Assembly: GCF_029714305.1 (NCBI RefSeq)
Contig: NZ_CP121647.1
Span: 2,066,501 to 2,130,500 of the forward strand
Direction: 5' to 3'
Source: Bradyrhizobium sp. CB3481
GTDB taxonomy: Bacteria; Pseudomonadota; Alphaproteobacteria; Rhizobiales; Xanthobacteraceae
DNA length: 64,000 bases
Shown here: in pieces, positions 29,141 to 37,433 of the stretch
Layout: every line of letters starts with the position of its first letter
Position numbering within the stretch: the stretch's first letter is position 1
Position numbers and translations under genes: made by a program
Notes under the pieces: model-generated
Databases searched by the model: none
The model's input: only the letters and a program-made list of their open reading frames with translations
What the model was told of the DNA's origin: nothing

Positions 29141-29581
29141 TCAGTTGAACGTCTGAAGCCTGAGCTTCAGCGAGCCGTCGGCCTGCCGCTCGAACACGTG
29201 CATTGCGAGACCGCTGAAGGGCGCCGGCTTGCCATCCTTGTCCTTGCCGGTAGCGCTCCACTTGGCCGTGGCGAACACCACCTTGTCGTCTCCGCCGGCG
29301 TCGATTATCTCCAGCTTGTGACCCGTCACGCCGCTCGCGAAGAGCTCGGCCCAGAACTTCTCGATCTCCGCCGGACCTGACGCGACCTGGTGGGTCGGCG
29401 GCATCAGCTTGGCGGTCGCAACATAGTGCGCTGTAACGGCCTTCGCATCCTGCTTGTTGAATGCGACGTCCCACGCGGCATACGCTTTCTCGACATCGCT
29501 CTTGGCGTCTGCGGCAAACGATACGCCCGAAGCGGTGGCGAGCAGACAAATGACTAATGCTGATGCTTGAGCCAATTTCAT
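29141..29581 (-). CDS. Exported SnoaL-like (NTF2 fold, DUF4440-type) protein
   Basis: This 146-residue protein has a signal peptide (MKLAQASALVICLLATASGV, cleavage near FAADA) and the cone-shaped NTF2-like pattern: helix VEKAYAAWDVAFNKQDAKAV, strand TAKLMPP, then WAELFASGVTGHKLEII, and a closing sheet. An AAAGGAG site precedes the ATG. The family includes small-molecule-binding proteins and isomerases; no catalytic residues are evident. The broken paralogue lies 84 bases downstream. Confidence 0.85.
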   Translation of the reverse strand: MKLAQASALVICLLATASGVSFAADAKSDVEKAYAAWDVAFNKQDAKAVTAHYVATAKLMPPTHQVASGPAEIEKFWAELFASGVTGHKLEIIDAGGDDKVVFATAKWSATGKDKDGKPAPFSGLAMHVFERQADGSLKLRLQTFN

Positions 29582-30108
29582 AGGATAACTCCTTTGTTGG
29601 ACTGAGGCCTTTGGCCTCTTTTCCGATCGCTAGACAATCAATGATCGCATGCAGCAGCATGACGATAGCGTCGCTCGTGCTGCACCTGGCTGTGTTCGTC
29701 CTTAGACGCGGTAAGTTTGCATGTCCCGCAGGCGCGATGGCGGCTTTGGCGGCGCCATTGACCTCGAGCTTCCGATTTCGCGCGCCGTGACGCCGCTAAC
29801 AGCCGTCATACATGCGCCGAGTGCCAACCATCGTTGCCGGTTCTGCGACGGATCATTGTGTCCCGCCACGGCTTCGCGGTTGTGGCTCGACTCCATCCAT
29901 TTGTTTGCGGAACAACAACCCCGGGGAATTACCGTCAGTGACGTTGACGAACCGGACGATCCTGGAACCAACGGCTTCGTCAGGCGTCGAATCCCTACCT
30001 CCGGCACCTTACCCCCAAAGCCCAAGCCAGAGGAAAACCATCCAGGTTGGCGGTCCTGATGTGCGAACCACTTTGCGTCAGGACCGTTTGCGACCCGAGG
30101 AGGGAGCA
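29582..30108. other. Intergenic region, no gene recognised
   Basis: Open frames on both strands span this stretch but lack binding sites and family features. The GAGGAGGGA site for the next small gene is at its end. Confidence 0.4.
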
Positions 30109-30300
30109 ATGAACAATCGCATGTCCAGGACGCCCACCGGGGCCGAACGGGAAGCTCGAAAGGTCTTCAGAGACGCGGACGCCAAATTGTCGTTGTCGGA
30201 ATATGAACGCGCGCAACGGGCGCTCCATGCAAACCGGGAACGGTTGAAGGCGGAGCGGCTGGCTCGCGAAGCGGCGGCAAAACAGCAGCACAAGACCTGA
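30109..30300 (+). CDS. Small basic helical protein
   Basis: This 63-residue protein (MNNRMSRTPTGAEREARKVF...) is predicted all-helical and rich in Arg, Lys, Glu and Ala. The ATG at 30109 has one of the best ribosome binding sites in the window (GAGGAGGGA). Similar small proteins are frequent in Bradyrhizobium-type genomes. Function unknown. Confidence 0.65.
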   Translation: MNNRMSRTPTGAEREARKVFRDADAKLSLSEYERAQRALHANRERLKAERLAREAAAKQQHKT

Positions 30301-30578
30301 TCGGAGTAGACATCGTATCCGCACCGATTAGCGTCAGCCGGCTCGCTGGTCGAGGCTCGAGACCAGATTGGGATGACTGATCTTCCGCGCCCACATTTTC
30401 ATTCGACTAAGATCCTCAGCGCATCGCCGAGTTGCCACGAGGCAGGCTGTCGCGACCGACGGCCGGGAGCGTCAGCGAAGGCGCCGTCTTGCCCAGGCAG
30501 GATCGAGCGGGGCGGCCTCACTCTCACCGGCATCCCGATGATGTCTCCCATCACCAGGATGAAAAGGCGACGCCAGCT

Positions 30579-31747
30579 CTAATTCCGCCCCTGTGGGAGC
30601 GAATGCTCAAGGAAGAAACGCAGCATTTCCCTCGTTGCATCTGGTCCGTCCGGATCGGTGTAGGAGCCGACGGGGCTGCCTCCCGACCATGCGTGTCCGG
30701 CTCCGTGGATTTCCCAGTGCTCGAGGATTCCGCGTCCGCCGGCGTCGATATGGACTGTGCGGGTGTAGGCATGCCCTCCCGGTACCCGTCCGCGATGAAC
30801 CTTCACCGTCGTGCTCGTCGCTGCGATGGACTGCCGGACAATTCGACCGCCGTTTTTCGAATGCACCGTGGTGTCGCGGTCGCCGTGGAAGACGATCGTC
30901 GGAATGGTCGGTCCGTCGCTCGGCATTGCCTCGGACCCCCCGCCGTGCTTCATCGCGATCAGCGCGGAGGGCAGGTCCGTGGCGGCCCCGCAGGCTAGTC
31001 CGGAGTGTATGCCGATCGCTGCGTACAGATCGCCGTACGTCGATCCCATCACGGCGGCGGCTGCGGCCCCGGCCGACAGTCCAGCGACGTAGACGCGTTG
31101 TGGGTCGACCGAATGGTCGCGCATGATCTGGCGGGTGATGCCGGCGATGAGCGAGGGTTCGCCGCCGCCGCGTTGCTGGTCGGCCGGACGAAACCAATTC
31201 CAGCATCTCGCCTGGTTCGCTTCGGCCCGCTGCGCGGGATAGGCCACGAAACAGGTGTGCTCTTCCGCAATGAAGTTCATCCGCGTGCCGGCGGCGAAGT
31301 CCTCCGGCGACTGCGTGCAACCGTGCAGCATGATCACCAGCGGAATGGCCTGTCCATGATAGCCGCTGGGCATGAAGAGCCGGTAGGCGCGACTTCCCGC
31401 GGCGTTACCGTAGCTGCCTTCGATGAACTTGGCGCCGTCCGGCACGATGTCTCCCAGGCACGGCGGGCCGCGCCTCAGCGATCCTCGGAGGTCGAGCCCC
31501 GGGAGGTTCTTGGTGAAATCCTCCGGCGGACGGACCGTTCGATGCGGACTCCTCGCCTCCGTGGCATGTGCCTTGGCCTCGATGGTCGGCGGCTCTCTTT
31601 CTGTTGTGGTGGAGCGGTGTGGGGTGGGGCAGTGGCGTCCGGTGCGTTCTCATCCCGCAACATGCGTTGGAGCAGCGCGGTGGCCTCGACGAGATGGCCC
31701 GAGCGCGTGAGGCGCGTAGCTTCGCGAACGATGTCCAACTTCAACAT
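30579..31747 (-). pseudogene. PHB depolymerase family esterase with an internal +2 frameshift
   Basis: The N-terminus (MLKLDIVREATRLTRSGHLV, a helix pair typical of these rhizobial esterases) starts at 31747 behind a GAGG site and 3 bases after the regulator gene. At the CTCTC run 31593-31597 two extra bases shift the frame; the rest then reads EDFTKNLPGLDLRG and the complete alpha/beta-hydrolase domain: VIMLHGCTQSPEDFAAGTRM, nucleophile in GLSAGAAAA, Asp in FHGDRDTTV, His in GAGHAWSGG. A GTG at 31445 could start a 288-residue catalytic domain alone, so partial activity is conceivable. Family members hydrolyse short-chain polyhydroxyalkanoates or related esters. Confidence 0.8.
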
Positions 31748-31750
31748 GGT

Positions 31751-32170
31751 CTACCTCATTCTGTCGGCGAGAGCGGATTTGACGGCGGGACTGGCGTGCA
31801 GAGCTCCCAGCACGGAGACCGAGGCAATCGTGGCGCGAGCGAGTTCGGGCGTGACGTCCTGGGCGATGCTGGCGAGGCCCAGAACATTGATGTGCAGCAT
31901 CTCGCCCGCCCGCTGCGCCGCCTCGAGATCATCGCGGCTGTAGTTCCGCAAGCCGAGGTCAAGGCTCTTTCGGGCCGCGGACTGCTTGACCACGTCGGCG
32001 TGGCGTTCGAGCTGGTTGCGGATTGCGGTTCGGATGAAATCGGTGCGGTTGGAGTAGAATCCTTCCTGCACCATCAAATCGACCTGACCCAGATCGACGA
32101 AACCAAGGTTGATCGTGATTTTTTCGCTGTCAGAAGGCTTTGGTCGAATCTCCTGGACGTTGCTGGCCAT
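31751..32170 (-). CDS. Ribbon-helix-helix (CopG-type) regulator
   Basis: The 139-residue protein begins MASNVQEIRPKPSDSEKITI. The segment KITINLGFVDLGQVDLMVQE followed by GFYSNRTDFIRTAIRNQLE is a ribbon-helix-helix DNA-binding domain, and the C-terminal half is a helical dimer or effector domain. An ATG at 32185 (MDGKPM) is an alternative start. A perfect 14-base inverted repeat (32180-32213) lies directly upstream or over the alternative start and is probably its own operator. The PHB depolymerase gene follows after 3 bases, so the regulator likely controls that operon. Confidence 0.85.
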   Translation of the reverse strand: MASNVQEIRPKPSDSEKITINLGFVDLGQVDLMVQEGFYSNRTDFIRTAIRNQLERHADVVKQSAARKSLDLGLRNYSRDDLEAAQRAGEMLHINVLGLASIAQDVTPELARATIASVSVLGALHASPAVKSALADRMR

Positions 32171-32179
32171 CGGTTTTCC

Positions 32180-32213
32180 ATCCATATACCATCTGTATGG
32201 ATGGTATATGGAT
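32180..32213. promoter_or_regulatory. Perfect 14-base inverted repeat, likely operator of the RHH regulator
   Basis: The arms ATCCATATACCATC and GATGGTATATGGAT are exact reverse complements separated by TGTATG. The repeat lies at the start of the RHH gene on one strand and about 180 bases before the SDR gene on the other, so it could control both. RHH proteins bind such dyads as tandem dimers. Confidence 0.7.
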
Positions 32214-32393
32214 AGACGAGCCGGCGCTTCAAGGCCTGCCTTGCGCGTCGGAGGCACAGAAGCGCAATGGTCGACCTGGGTCTCGTGCGGGTCACTGCGT
32301 TCCGCCCAGCTGTCCGCGAACGCTCCCGGGCCGGGCGCGGCTGGCCTATCACGCCGACCGGTTGAGTTATGGCTTTGGGTGGAGGAGCATTAA

Positions 32394-33166
32394 ATGGCGT
32401 TCGTCCTCATCACCGGCAGCACCGACGGGCTCGGTCGGGCGGCGGCCCAGTCGCTTCTTGACGACGGTCATCAAGTGGTGCTGCACGCTCGATCGGCAGA
32501 TCGCGCTGCGATCGTCGGCGATCTCGCGTCTCCGGTCGCCGGGATCGTCATCGGCGATCTCCGCAGCGCTGCCGAGACCAGGAGCATCGCGGATCAGGTC
32601 AACGCTATCGGACGAATGGATGCGATCATCCACAACGCTGGCGTCTACACCGAGCGCAGTCGCGGCGCTACGCCCGAGAGCCATGCCTCCACGCTGGCGG
32701 TGAACACCCTGGCCCCGTACATGCTGACGGCGCTGATTCAGCGTCCCGGTCGGCTGGTCTACCTCAGCAGCGGCCTGCATCGCGGAGAGGGATCGCTGGA
32801 CGATCTCTCGACTGGACGAAGCGCACTTGGGATCCGGAAAAGGCCTATGCGGAAAGCAAGCTGCAGGTCGTCGCGTTGGCCTTCGCGCTTGCGCGACGGT
32901 GGCCTCAGGTCTTGAGCAATGTGGTCGATCCCGGTTGGGCGCGCACGAAGATGGGCGGCCCCGGCGCGCCGGTCGACCTCGAGACTGGCCAGCGGACCCA
33001 GAGCTGGCTGGCCGTGAGCGACGAGCCTGCCGCCAAGGTCAGCGGCCGCTATTGGCATCACCTGCGGCAGGAGCGGCCGGCCAGCGAGGCCGCCGACCCC
33101 GAATTTCAGGAACAGCTTATCGCGAAATTGGCCGAGCTGACGGGCGTGGCACTTCCTCAGGCTTAG
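32394..33166 (+). pseudogene. Short-chain dehydrogenase/reductase with a +2 frameshift
   Basis: The first frame gives the classical SDR N-terminus (FVLITGSTDGLGRAAAQSL, then DAIIHNAGVY and LVYLSSGLHRGEG). In the TCTCTC run at 32805-32810 two extra bases shift the frame. The rest (WTKRTWDPEKAYAESKLQVV, holding the YxxxK catalytic pair, then DPGWARTKMGG) continues in the other frame to 33166. Without the two bases the gene would be a complete SDR of about 256 residues. The product as it stands loses the catalytic Tyr and Lys. Confidence 0.8.
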
Positions 33167-33255
33167 GACCAAGGCCAGCGTTCGTCGCCAGCCCCGGATT
33201 CCTACGGTCCGATCGATGCGTAATCGTTTACGATCTGCGGCTATCTTGCCGCCTG

Positions 33256-33429
33256 ATGGACATCGAGCACGACCCCGAGCGCGAGGCAGTTTCGGCGATG
33301 AAGCTCGCCGCCGAAGCTGATGGAGCCGAACGGCAGAGATGGATCAGCGCTGCGGTGGCGTGGATCGAACTCACTCGCTTGCGGGCGCCGCCCGGCAGCG
33401 AGCACGGCCGGACAGCACAGGCGGTCTAG
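33256..33429 (+). CDS. Possible small hypothetical protein
   Basis: A 57-residue frame (MDIEHDPEREAVSAMKLAAE...) is acidic then helical and resembles small rhizobial proteins in composition. It has no good ribosome binding site and overlaps the end of the minus-strand gene by four bases. Support is modest. Confidence 0.4.
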   Translation: MDIEHDPEREAVSAMKLAAEADGAERQRWISAAVAWIELTRLRAPPGSEHGRTAQAV

Positions 33430-33689
33430 TCGATCTCCTGCGGACACTCCGGACAGGTGTCGCCGATCGAATCCAGCACCCCCGCGATCGCGACCGCTTG
33501 TGGGGAGCAACCGGGCGGCGGGTCTTCGCAAGCGATCTGAAGAGCGCGCTCGCGGGCGTGTGGGTCGGCATGGAACTGGATCCAGCCGTGCTCGTCGCAC
33601 TCGCGGATGGCGCCCGCGTCCAGCAGCACGGAAATCGCCCATCCGCGCAGCGTCCGGATCGCCGGTCGCTTTTCCTTCGTCATCAGCAT
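33426..33689 (-). CDS. Conserved-type hypothetical protein
   Basis: This 87-residue protein (start MLMTKEKRPAIRTLRGWAIS) is soluble, with a predicted helix then an acidic segment (DAGAIRECDEHGWIQFHADP) and a Cys-rich end (CEDPPPGC, CPEC). An AGGAG site lies 8 bases before the ATG at 33689, which is why the longer reading is rejected. Common style in Bradyrhizobium; function unknown. Confidence 0.65.
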   Translation of the reverse strand: MLMTKEKRPAIRTLRGWAISVLLDAGAIRECDEHGWIQFHADPHARERALQIACEDPPPGCSPQAVAIAGVLDSIGDTCPECPQEID

Positions 33690-33829
33690 CGGGGTGGCTC
33701 CTACTGGGACGAATCCTTGCGTCACTCCGTCCGTTCCGGGCGGTTAGCACAGAGCTGGGATTCGAAATCGCGGTGGCTGCACTTGTCCGTCTGTTCCGCC
33801 GGACTACTACGCAGGCAGCGCCGGGTCCT

Positions 33830-34410
33830 CCTTCTCGCCGGCGGCGACGATCTTCAGAGTGCCGTCCGGCATCCTGTGTATCTGAAAGGGCCTGTGGCCG
33901 TGGAAGGGGCCAGCCAGCGACTGGTCGACGGCCGCGCCAAGCCGCTCGCCTCGATCTATCCCGAGATGCTCTCGCAATTGTCGGTCCTTGAGCGTCCATC
34001 GGCTATCCTGACGATCGAGAACTATGCGAGCTTCAATCGACAGGTCCGCGAGATCGAGGACGGCAGCCTGGTCGTCTACACCGGCGGCTTCCCCGCAGCA
34101 GGGGTCATCGAACTTCTAGCAAAGGTTCTAGCGACCGTGCCGGCCGACGTGCCATTCCTCCACTGGGCGACGTGGATGCCGGCGGCGTCCCTATCTTCAG
34201 GTACCTGGAAGAGAGCCTGCCCCGCGGGCCGCGCCCGCATATTATGACCAGAGAGCTGGCCAAGAAGTCCGGCCAGCCCGCCGATCCGGATCCGAGTTGG
34301 GATCGATTGCGAAGTCCGACAGCGCGGTCCGTGACCTGGCGGAGTGGTTCGGTTGGGACGTGCGTCACATGGAGCAGGAGGCGCTAGATTCGGAGCCGCC
34401 AAAGATTAGG
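33830..34410 (+). pseudogene. Remnant of a Wadjet JetD-like (DUF2220) protein
   Basis: The first frame reads SQLSVLERPSAILTIENYAS and GSLVVYTGGFPAAGVIELLA, the toprim-like part of the JetD C-terminal domain (ILTIEN, YTGGFP). After FLHW one base is missing, and the next frame reads DAGGVPIFRYLEESLPRGPR (the HWGDIDxGG metal-binding motif is split by the shift). A second missing base near 34293 moves the tail (SDSAVRDLAEWFGWDVRHME) to a third frame. The N-terminal half is gone. No JetA, JetB or JetC gene is in the window. Confidence 0.65.
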
Positions 34411-34412
34411 GG

Positions 34413-34940
34413 TCACCGTCTCATGAACCTTTCGTACGTGTCCTCGAGAGGCTGTCCTTCGGACCACGACTTTGGCTCGCGTCTGGTAGATGGAGCAACG
34501 TGTAAGCGGTCTCGTACTTCTCGCTCCGGAACGAATGTTCTTTGACACGCTGATTGAACCACGCTCCCGGGGGATCGACGCCACGGCGTACTTCCGGCGT
34601 GAACTGTTCCTGCGCAACGGCGGATCCGGCGGCAGTTCAACCGGGCCGCGGCTTATGCGGATGAAGATCCCGCTTGAAGGCAGGATCGCTCGACCATGCC
34701 CAATTGACGTATCAGTCGATGGAATTGACGAAGACCGCTCGCCTGCCATCTGAGGACCGCTGCTACCAGCGAGACTTCGTAGCGGCTCGCGCATTTGCCG
34801 ATCGCGTCGAAGTCGGGCTTGTCTCTTGGCGCGATCTGCTTCCGGAAATCGTCCAACGGCGTCAACCGCCATGAGGCGAACTCGTTTGCCTCGCGCTCGA
34901 CGTGGCCCTTGCCAACGCTACAAAAGCCAGTCATTTCGCC
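34413..34940 (-). pseudogene. Remnant of an ImmA/IrrE-like peptidase-family protein
   Basis: The segment HVEREANEFASWRLTPLDDF and RDKPDFDAIGKCASRYEVSL matches the region after the HExxH site in ImmA/IrrE-type proteins. The sense then changes frame (SGIFIRISRGPVELPPDPPL) and again (AWFNQRVKEHSFRSEKYETA, YTLLHLPDA). The HExxH part itself is absent, and no start codon with a binding site precedes the fragment. Such peptidases cleave repressors of mobile elements; this one is dead. Confidence 0.55.
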
Positions 34941-35049
34941 TTGCTTTTCCCTGACCCGTCAACCTATTCTAGGGTATTCGGTCACAAGCCTTGGCCGATC
35001 CTGAGGCTGCGTAGACAGCCCTTAAAACGAAGACGAAGGAGGACACGCT

Positions 35050-35913
35050 ATGGCATTCAAGCATGCTGCGTTGGGTCTCGCTGTCGCGCTCGGACTGGGA
35101 GCTGTTTCTGTGCCGGTGACCGCGCAGGAAGGTCCCAAACTCTACGTCTTCAGTTCCGGATCGCTGGGCGGCTTCCCGAAGGCGGCGCTGCAGATGGGCG
35201 GTCAAGGCAACATCGATTGGGCGCCCGTGAGCTTTTATGTGCTCAAGCATCCCAAGGGCAATGTCATTATCGACACCGGCAACAACGACAAGACGATCAC
35301 AGATCCCGAAGGCTGGTGGGGACCGCTCGCCAAGGGTTTCGGTCTGAAAATGACCAAGGATGACGCGATCCCCGCGCAGCTCGCCAAGATCGGGCTCAAG
35401 ACCGACGACATCAAGTATGTCGTCATTGGCCACCTCCACCTTGACCATGGCGGCAACGTCGGTCAGTTCCCCAATGCTACGCTTGTGGCGCAAGACGATG
35501 AATTCAAGGCGGCCTGGTGGCCGGACGTCGGCTTCTCCGTCTACTACATTCCAGGGGATTTTGCCGACACCAAAAAGATGAACACCATCCGCCTCAATGG
35601 TGACCTCGATCTGTTTGACGATGGCTCGGTGCGTATTATGCGCGCCCCGGGCCATACGCCGGGCAGCCAGTTCGTGGTCGTGAAGCTTCCAAAGACGGGT
35701 TCGGTGATCCTCACCAGCGACGTCGTCTATCTGAAGGAAAATCTTGACAAGAACCTGATCCCGCCGATCCCCGGTACGCAGTCTCCCGGGGACGCCTACA
35801 AGAGTTATCAGCGCATCCGGCTCGTGCGTGATGCCAATAACGCGCAGATCTTCTACGGGCATGACCCGGAGATCTTCAAGGCGACGAAGAAGGCGCCCGA
35901 ATTCTACGACTGA
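35050..35913 (+). CDS. Exported metallo-beta-lactamase-fold hydrolase, AHL-lactonase-like
   Basis: This 287-residue protein has a signal peptide (MAFKHAALGLAVALGLGAVS, cleavage near VTAQE) and the MBL fold with HLHLDHGGN (His128, His130, Asp132, His133), His in APGHTPGS near 214, Asp in LTSDVVY near 231 and His in YGHDPE near 276. All five to seven dizinc ligands are present. The layout (WAPVSFYVLKHPKGNVIID) is that of AttM/AiiB-type N-acyl-homoserine lactonases. The signal peptide means it would act in the periplasm, unlike most known lactonases. An AAGGAGG site precedes the ATG. Confidence 0.88.
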   Translation: MAFKHAALGLAVALGLGAVSVPVTAQEGPKLYVFSSGSLGGFPKAALQMGGQGNIDWAPVSFYVLKHPKGNVIIDTGNNDKTITDPEGWWGPLAKGFGLKMTKDDAIPAQLAKIGLKTDDIKYVVIGHLHLDHGGNVGQFPNATLVAQDDEFKAAWWPDVGFSVYYIPGDFADTKKMNTIRLNGDLDLFDDGSVRIMRAPGHTPGSQFVVVKLPKTGSVILTSDVVYLKENLDKNLIPPIPGTQSPGDAYKSYQRIRLVRDANNAQIFYGHDPEIFKATKKAPEFYD

Positions 35914-35982
35914 GGATTGGATAGGCGCGGGCGTTTCCTTCCGGAACATCGGCCGACCGACGCTGCGTTTTCGGGACGTTGC

Positions 35983-36735
35983 ATGACCATCTCGCCAAGC
36001 GACGTGGCGCCTTCTGACGTGTCCTCCCGAAGGGTAGATGCGCAAGCCATCTCCGCCGTCGATGTCAGCAAGCACTATGGATCGGTCGCCGCGGTTGATC
36101 GATTGACGCTCGACGTCCGCGCCGGCGAAGTGCTCGGATTGCTGGGGCCGAATGGTTCCGGCAAGACCACCTTCATGCGGCTGCTTGCGGGTTATCTCAT
36201 GCCCTCCGCCGGCCGCCTGACCGTGGCGGGGCTGGATGTGACCAGGGATTCGCTCGCGATGCGGCGGCGCATCGGCTATGTACCGGAAGGAGCGCCACTG
36301 TACCGGTACATGCGGGTGGGCGAATTCCTTGTTTTCATGGCGCGGCTGCGCGGTCTGCCGGAACGCGAGATCGAAGAGGCGGTCGCGCGCGTTGCGCAAC
36401 GGCTCGCGATTTCCGCGGTGCTCGACAAACCCACGCGGGCCTTGTCGCGCGGCTACCGCCAGCGGACGGCGCTGGCGCAGGCGCTGATCCACGAACCGGA
36501 CATCCTTATCCTTGATGAGCCGACCAATGGCCTCGATCCACGCCAGATCATCGAGATGCGGGAACTGATCCGTTCGCTCGCCGGACGCCACACCGTGCTG
36601 ATGAGCTCTCATATCCTCAGCGAGGTAGAAAAGACAGCCGACCGTGTCGCGGTCCTGCTCGATGGCCGGTTGCTCGGCGTTCGCTCGATCGCCGATACGC
36701 CCGACCTCGAAGACTGGTTCCTGTCACTCACATGA
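35983..36735 (+). CDS. ABC transporter ATP-binding protein, GldA/NosF-like
   Basis: This 250-residue ATPase has Walker A GPNGSGKTT near 57, the signature LSRGYRQR, Walker B ILILDEPTNGLDP and the switch His in SSHIL. The ATG at 35983 is preferred to a TTG 66 bases upstream. It overlaps the permease gene by four bases (ATGA), then three more genes follow with overlapping starts and stops. This is the GldA-type component of an ABC exporter with an auxiliary GldG-like protein. Confidence 0.92.
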   Translation: MTISPSDVAPSDVSSRRVDAQAISAVDVSKHYGSVAAVDRLTLDVRAGEVLGLLGPNGSGKTTFMRLLAGYLMPSAGRLTVAGLDVTRDSLAMRRRIGYVPEGAPLYRYMRVGEFLVFMARLRGLPEREIEEAVARVAQRLAISAVLDKPTRALSRGYRQRTALAQALIHEPDILILDEPTNGLDPRQIIEMRELIRSLAGRHTVLMSSHILSEVEKTADRVAVLLDGRLLGVRSIADTPDLEDWFLSLT

Positions 36736-37433
36736 GAACGCTACGCACGCTCCTCGCCAAGGAACTAAACGCGATTCTGACCTCGCCGATCGGGTACACG
36801 GTTGCCGCGGTGTTCCTGCTCGTGCTCGGCTACACCTTCAGCCTCACCCTGTTCGCGACCAAAGTCGCCAACCTACAATACATCTTCCATCAGATGTATG
36901 TGCTCTCGATCTTGCTGTTACCGGTCTTGACGATGCGCAGCTTTGCCGAGGAACGGCGCTCGGAGACGCTTGAGCTCTTGCTGACAGCGCCGGTGCCCGA
37001 GCTGTCGATCGTGCTCGCCAAGTATGCGGCCACTCTGACGCTTGTGCTCGGCATGTTTGCTGGCTCTCTCGTCTACGTGGTGATCCTCGCCCGCTACGGC
37101 GAGCCCGACTGGGGTCCGATCTATGCGGGCTATCTGGCATTGGCCCTGCACGCATCCCTGCTGGTCGCGGTAGGCCTCTTGATGTCGAGCCTTACGGAAA
37201 ACCAGGTCGTCGCCGCGGCGCTGTCGATCGGCGTGTTCCTGATGCTCTGGTTCGCCGATTCGGTGTCCTATCTGCTGGCGCCGCCATTCGACAGCTTCGC
37301 CATCAACCTGTCGCTGATCGGCCATTTCAAGCCGATGGTTTCGGGGTCCGTGTTCCTTTCGGACATCGGCTATTTCGTCAGCGCGAGCATGCTCGCGCTG
37401 TTTCTCACCACCTGGGGGCTCGCGCAGCGATGA
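36732..37433 (+). CDS. ABC-2 type permease, GldF-like
   Basis: This 233-residue integral membrane protein has six hydrophobic segments and the family start KELNAILTSPIGYTVAAVFL (the cytosolic elbow helix and first membrane span), then MRSFAEERRSETLELLLTAP, the coupling-helix region. It overlaps the ATPase gene at its 5' end and the next gene at its 3' end (ATGAGC). It forms the membrane pore of the transporter. Confidence 0.9.
   Translation: MRTLRTLLAKELNAILTSPIGYTVAAVFLLVLGYTFSLTLFATKVANLQYIFHQMYVLSILLLPVLTMRSFAEERRSETLELLLTAPVPELSIVLAKYAATLTLVLGMFAGSLVYVVILARYGEPDWGPIYAGYLALALHASLLVAVGLLMSSLTENQVVAAALSIGVFLMLWFADSVSYLLAPPFDSFAINLSLIGHFKPMVSGSVFLSDIGYFVSASMLALFLTTWGLAQR

Noticed and set aside
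33830..34940. A working Wadjet system
   Set aside because: Only a damaged C-terminal part of JetD is present; JetA, JetB and JetC are missing.
34969..36612. A 547-codon minus-strand open frame across the lactonase-like and ABC genes
   Set aside because: Antisense to two genes with complete motifs; Arg/His-rich composition typical of shadow frames.
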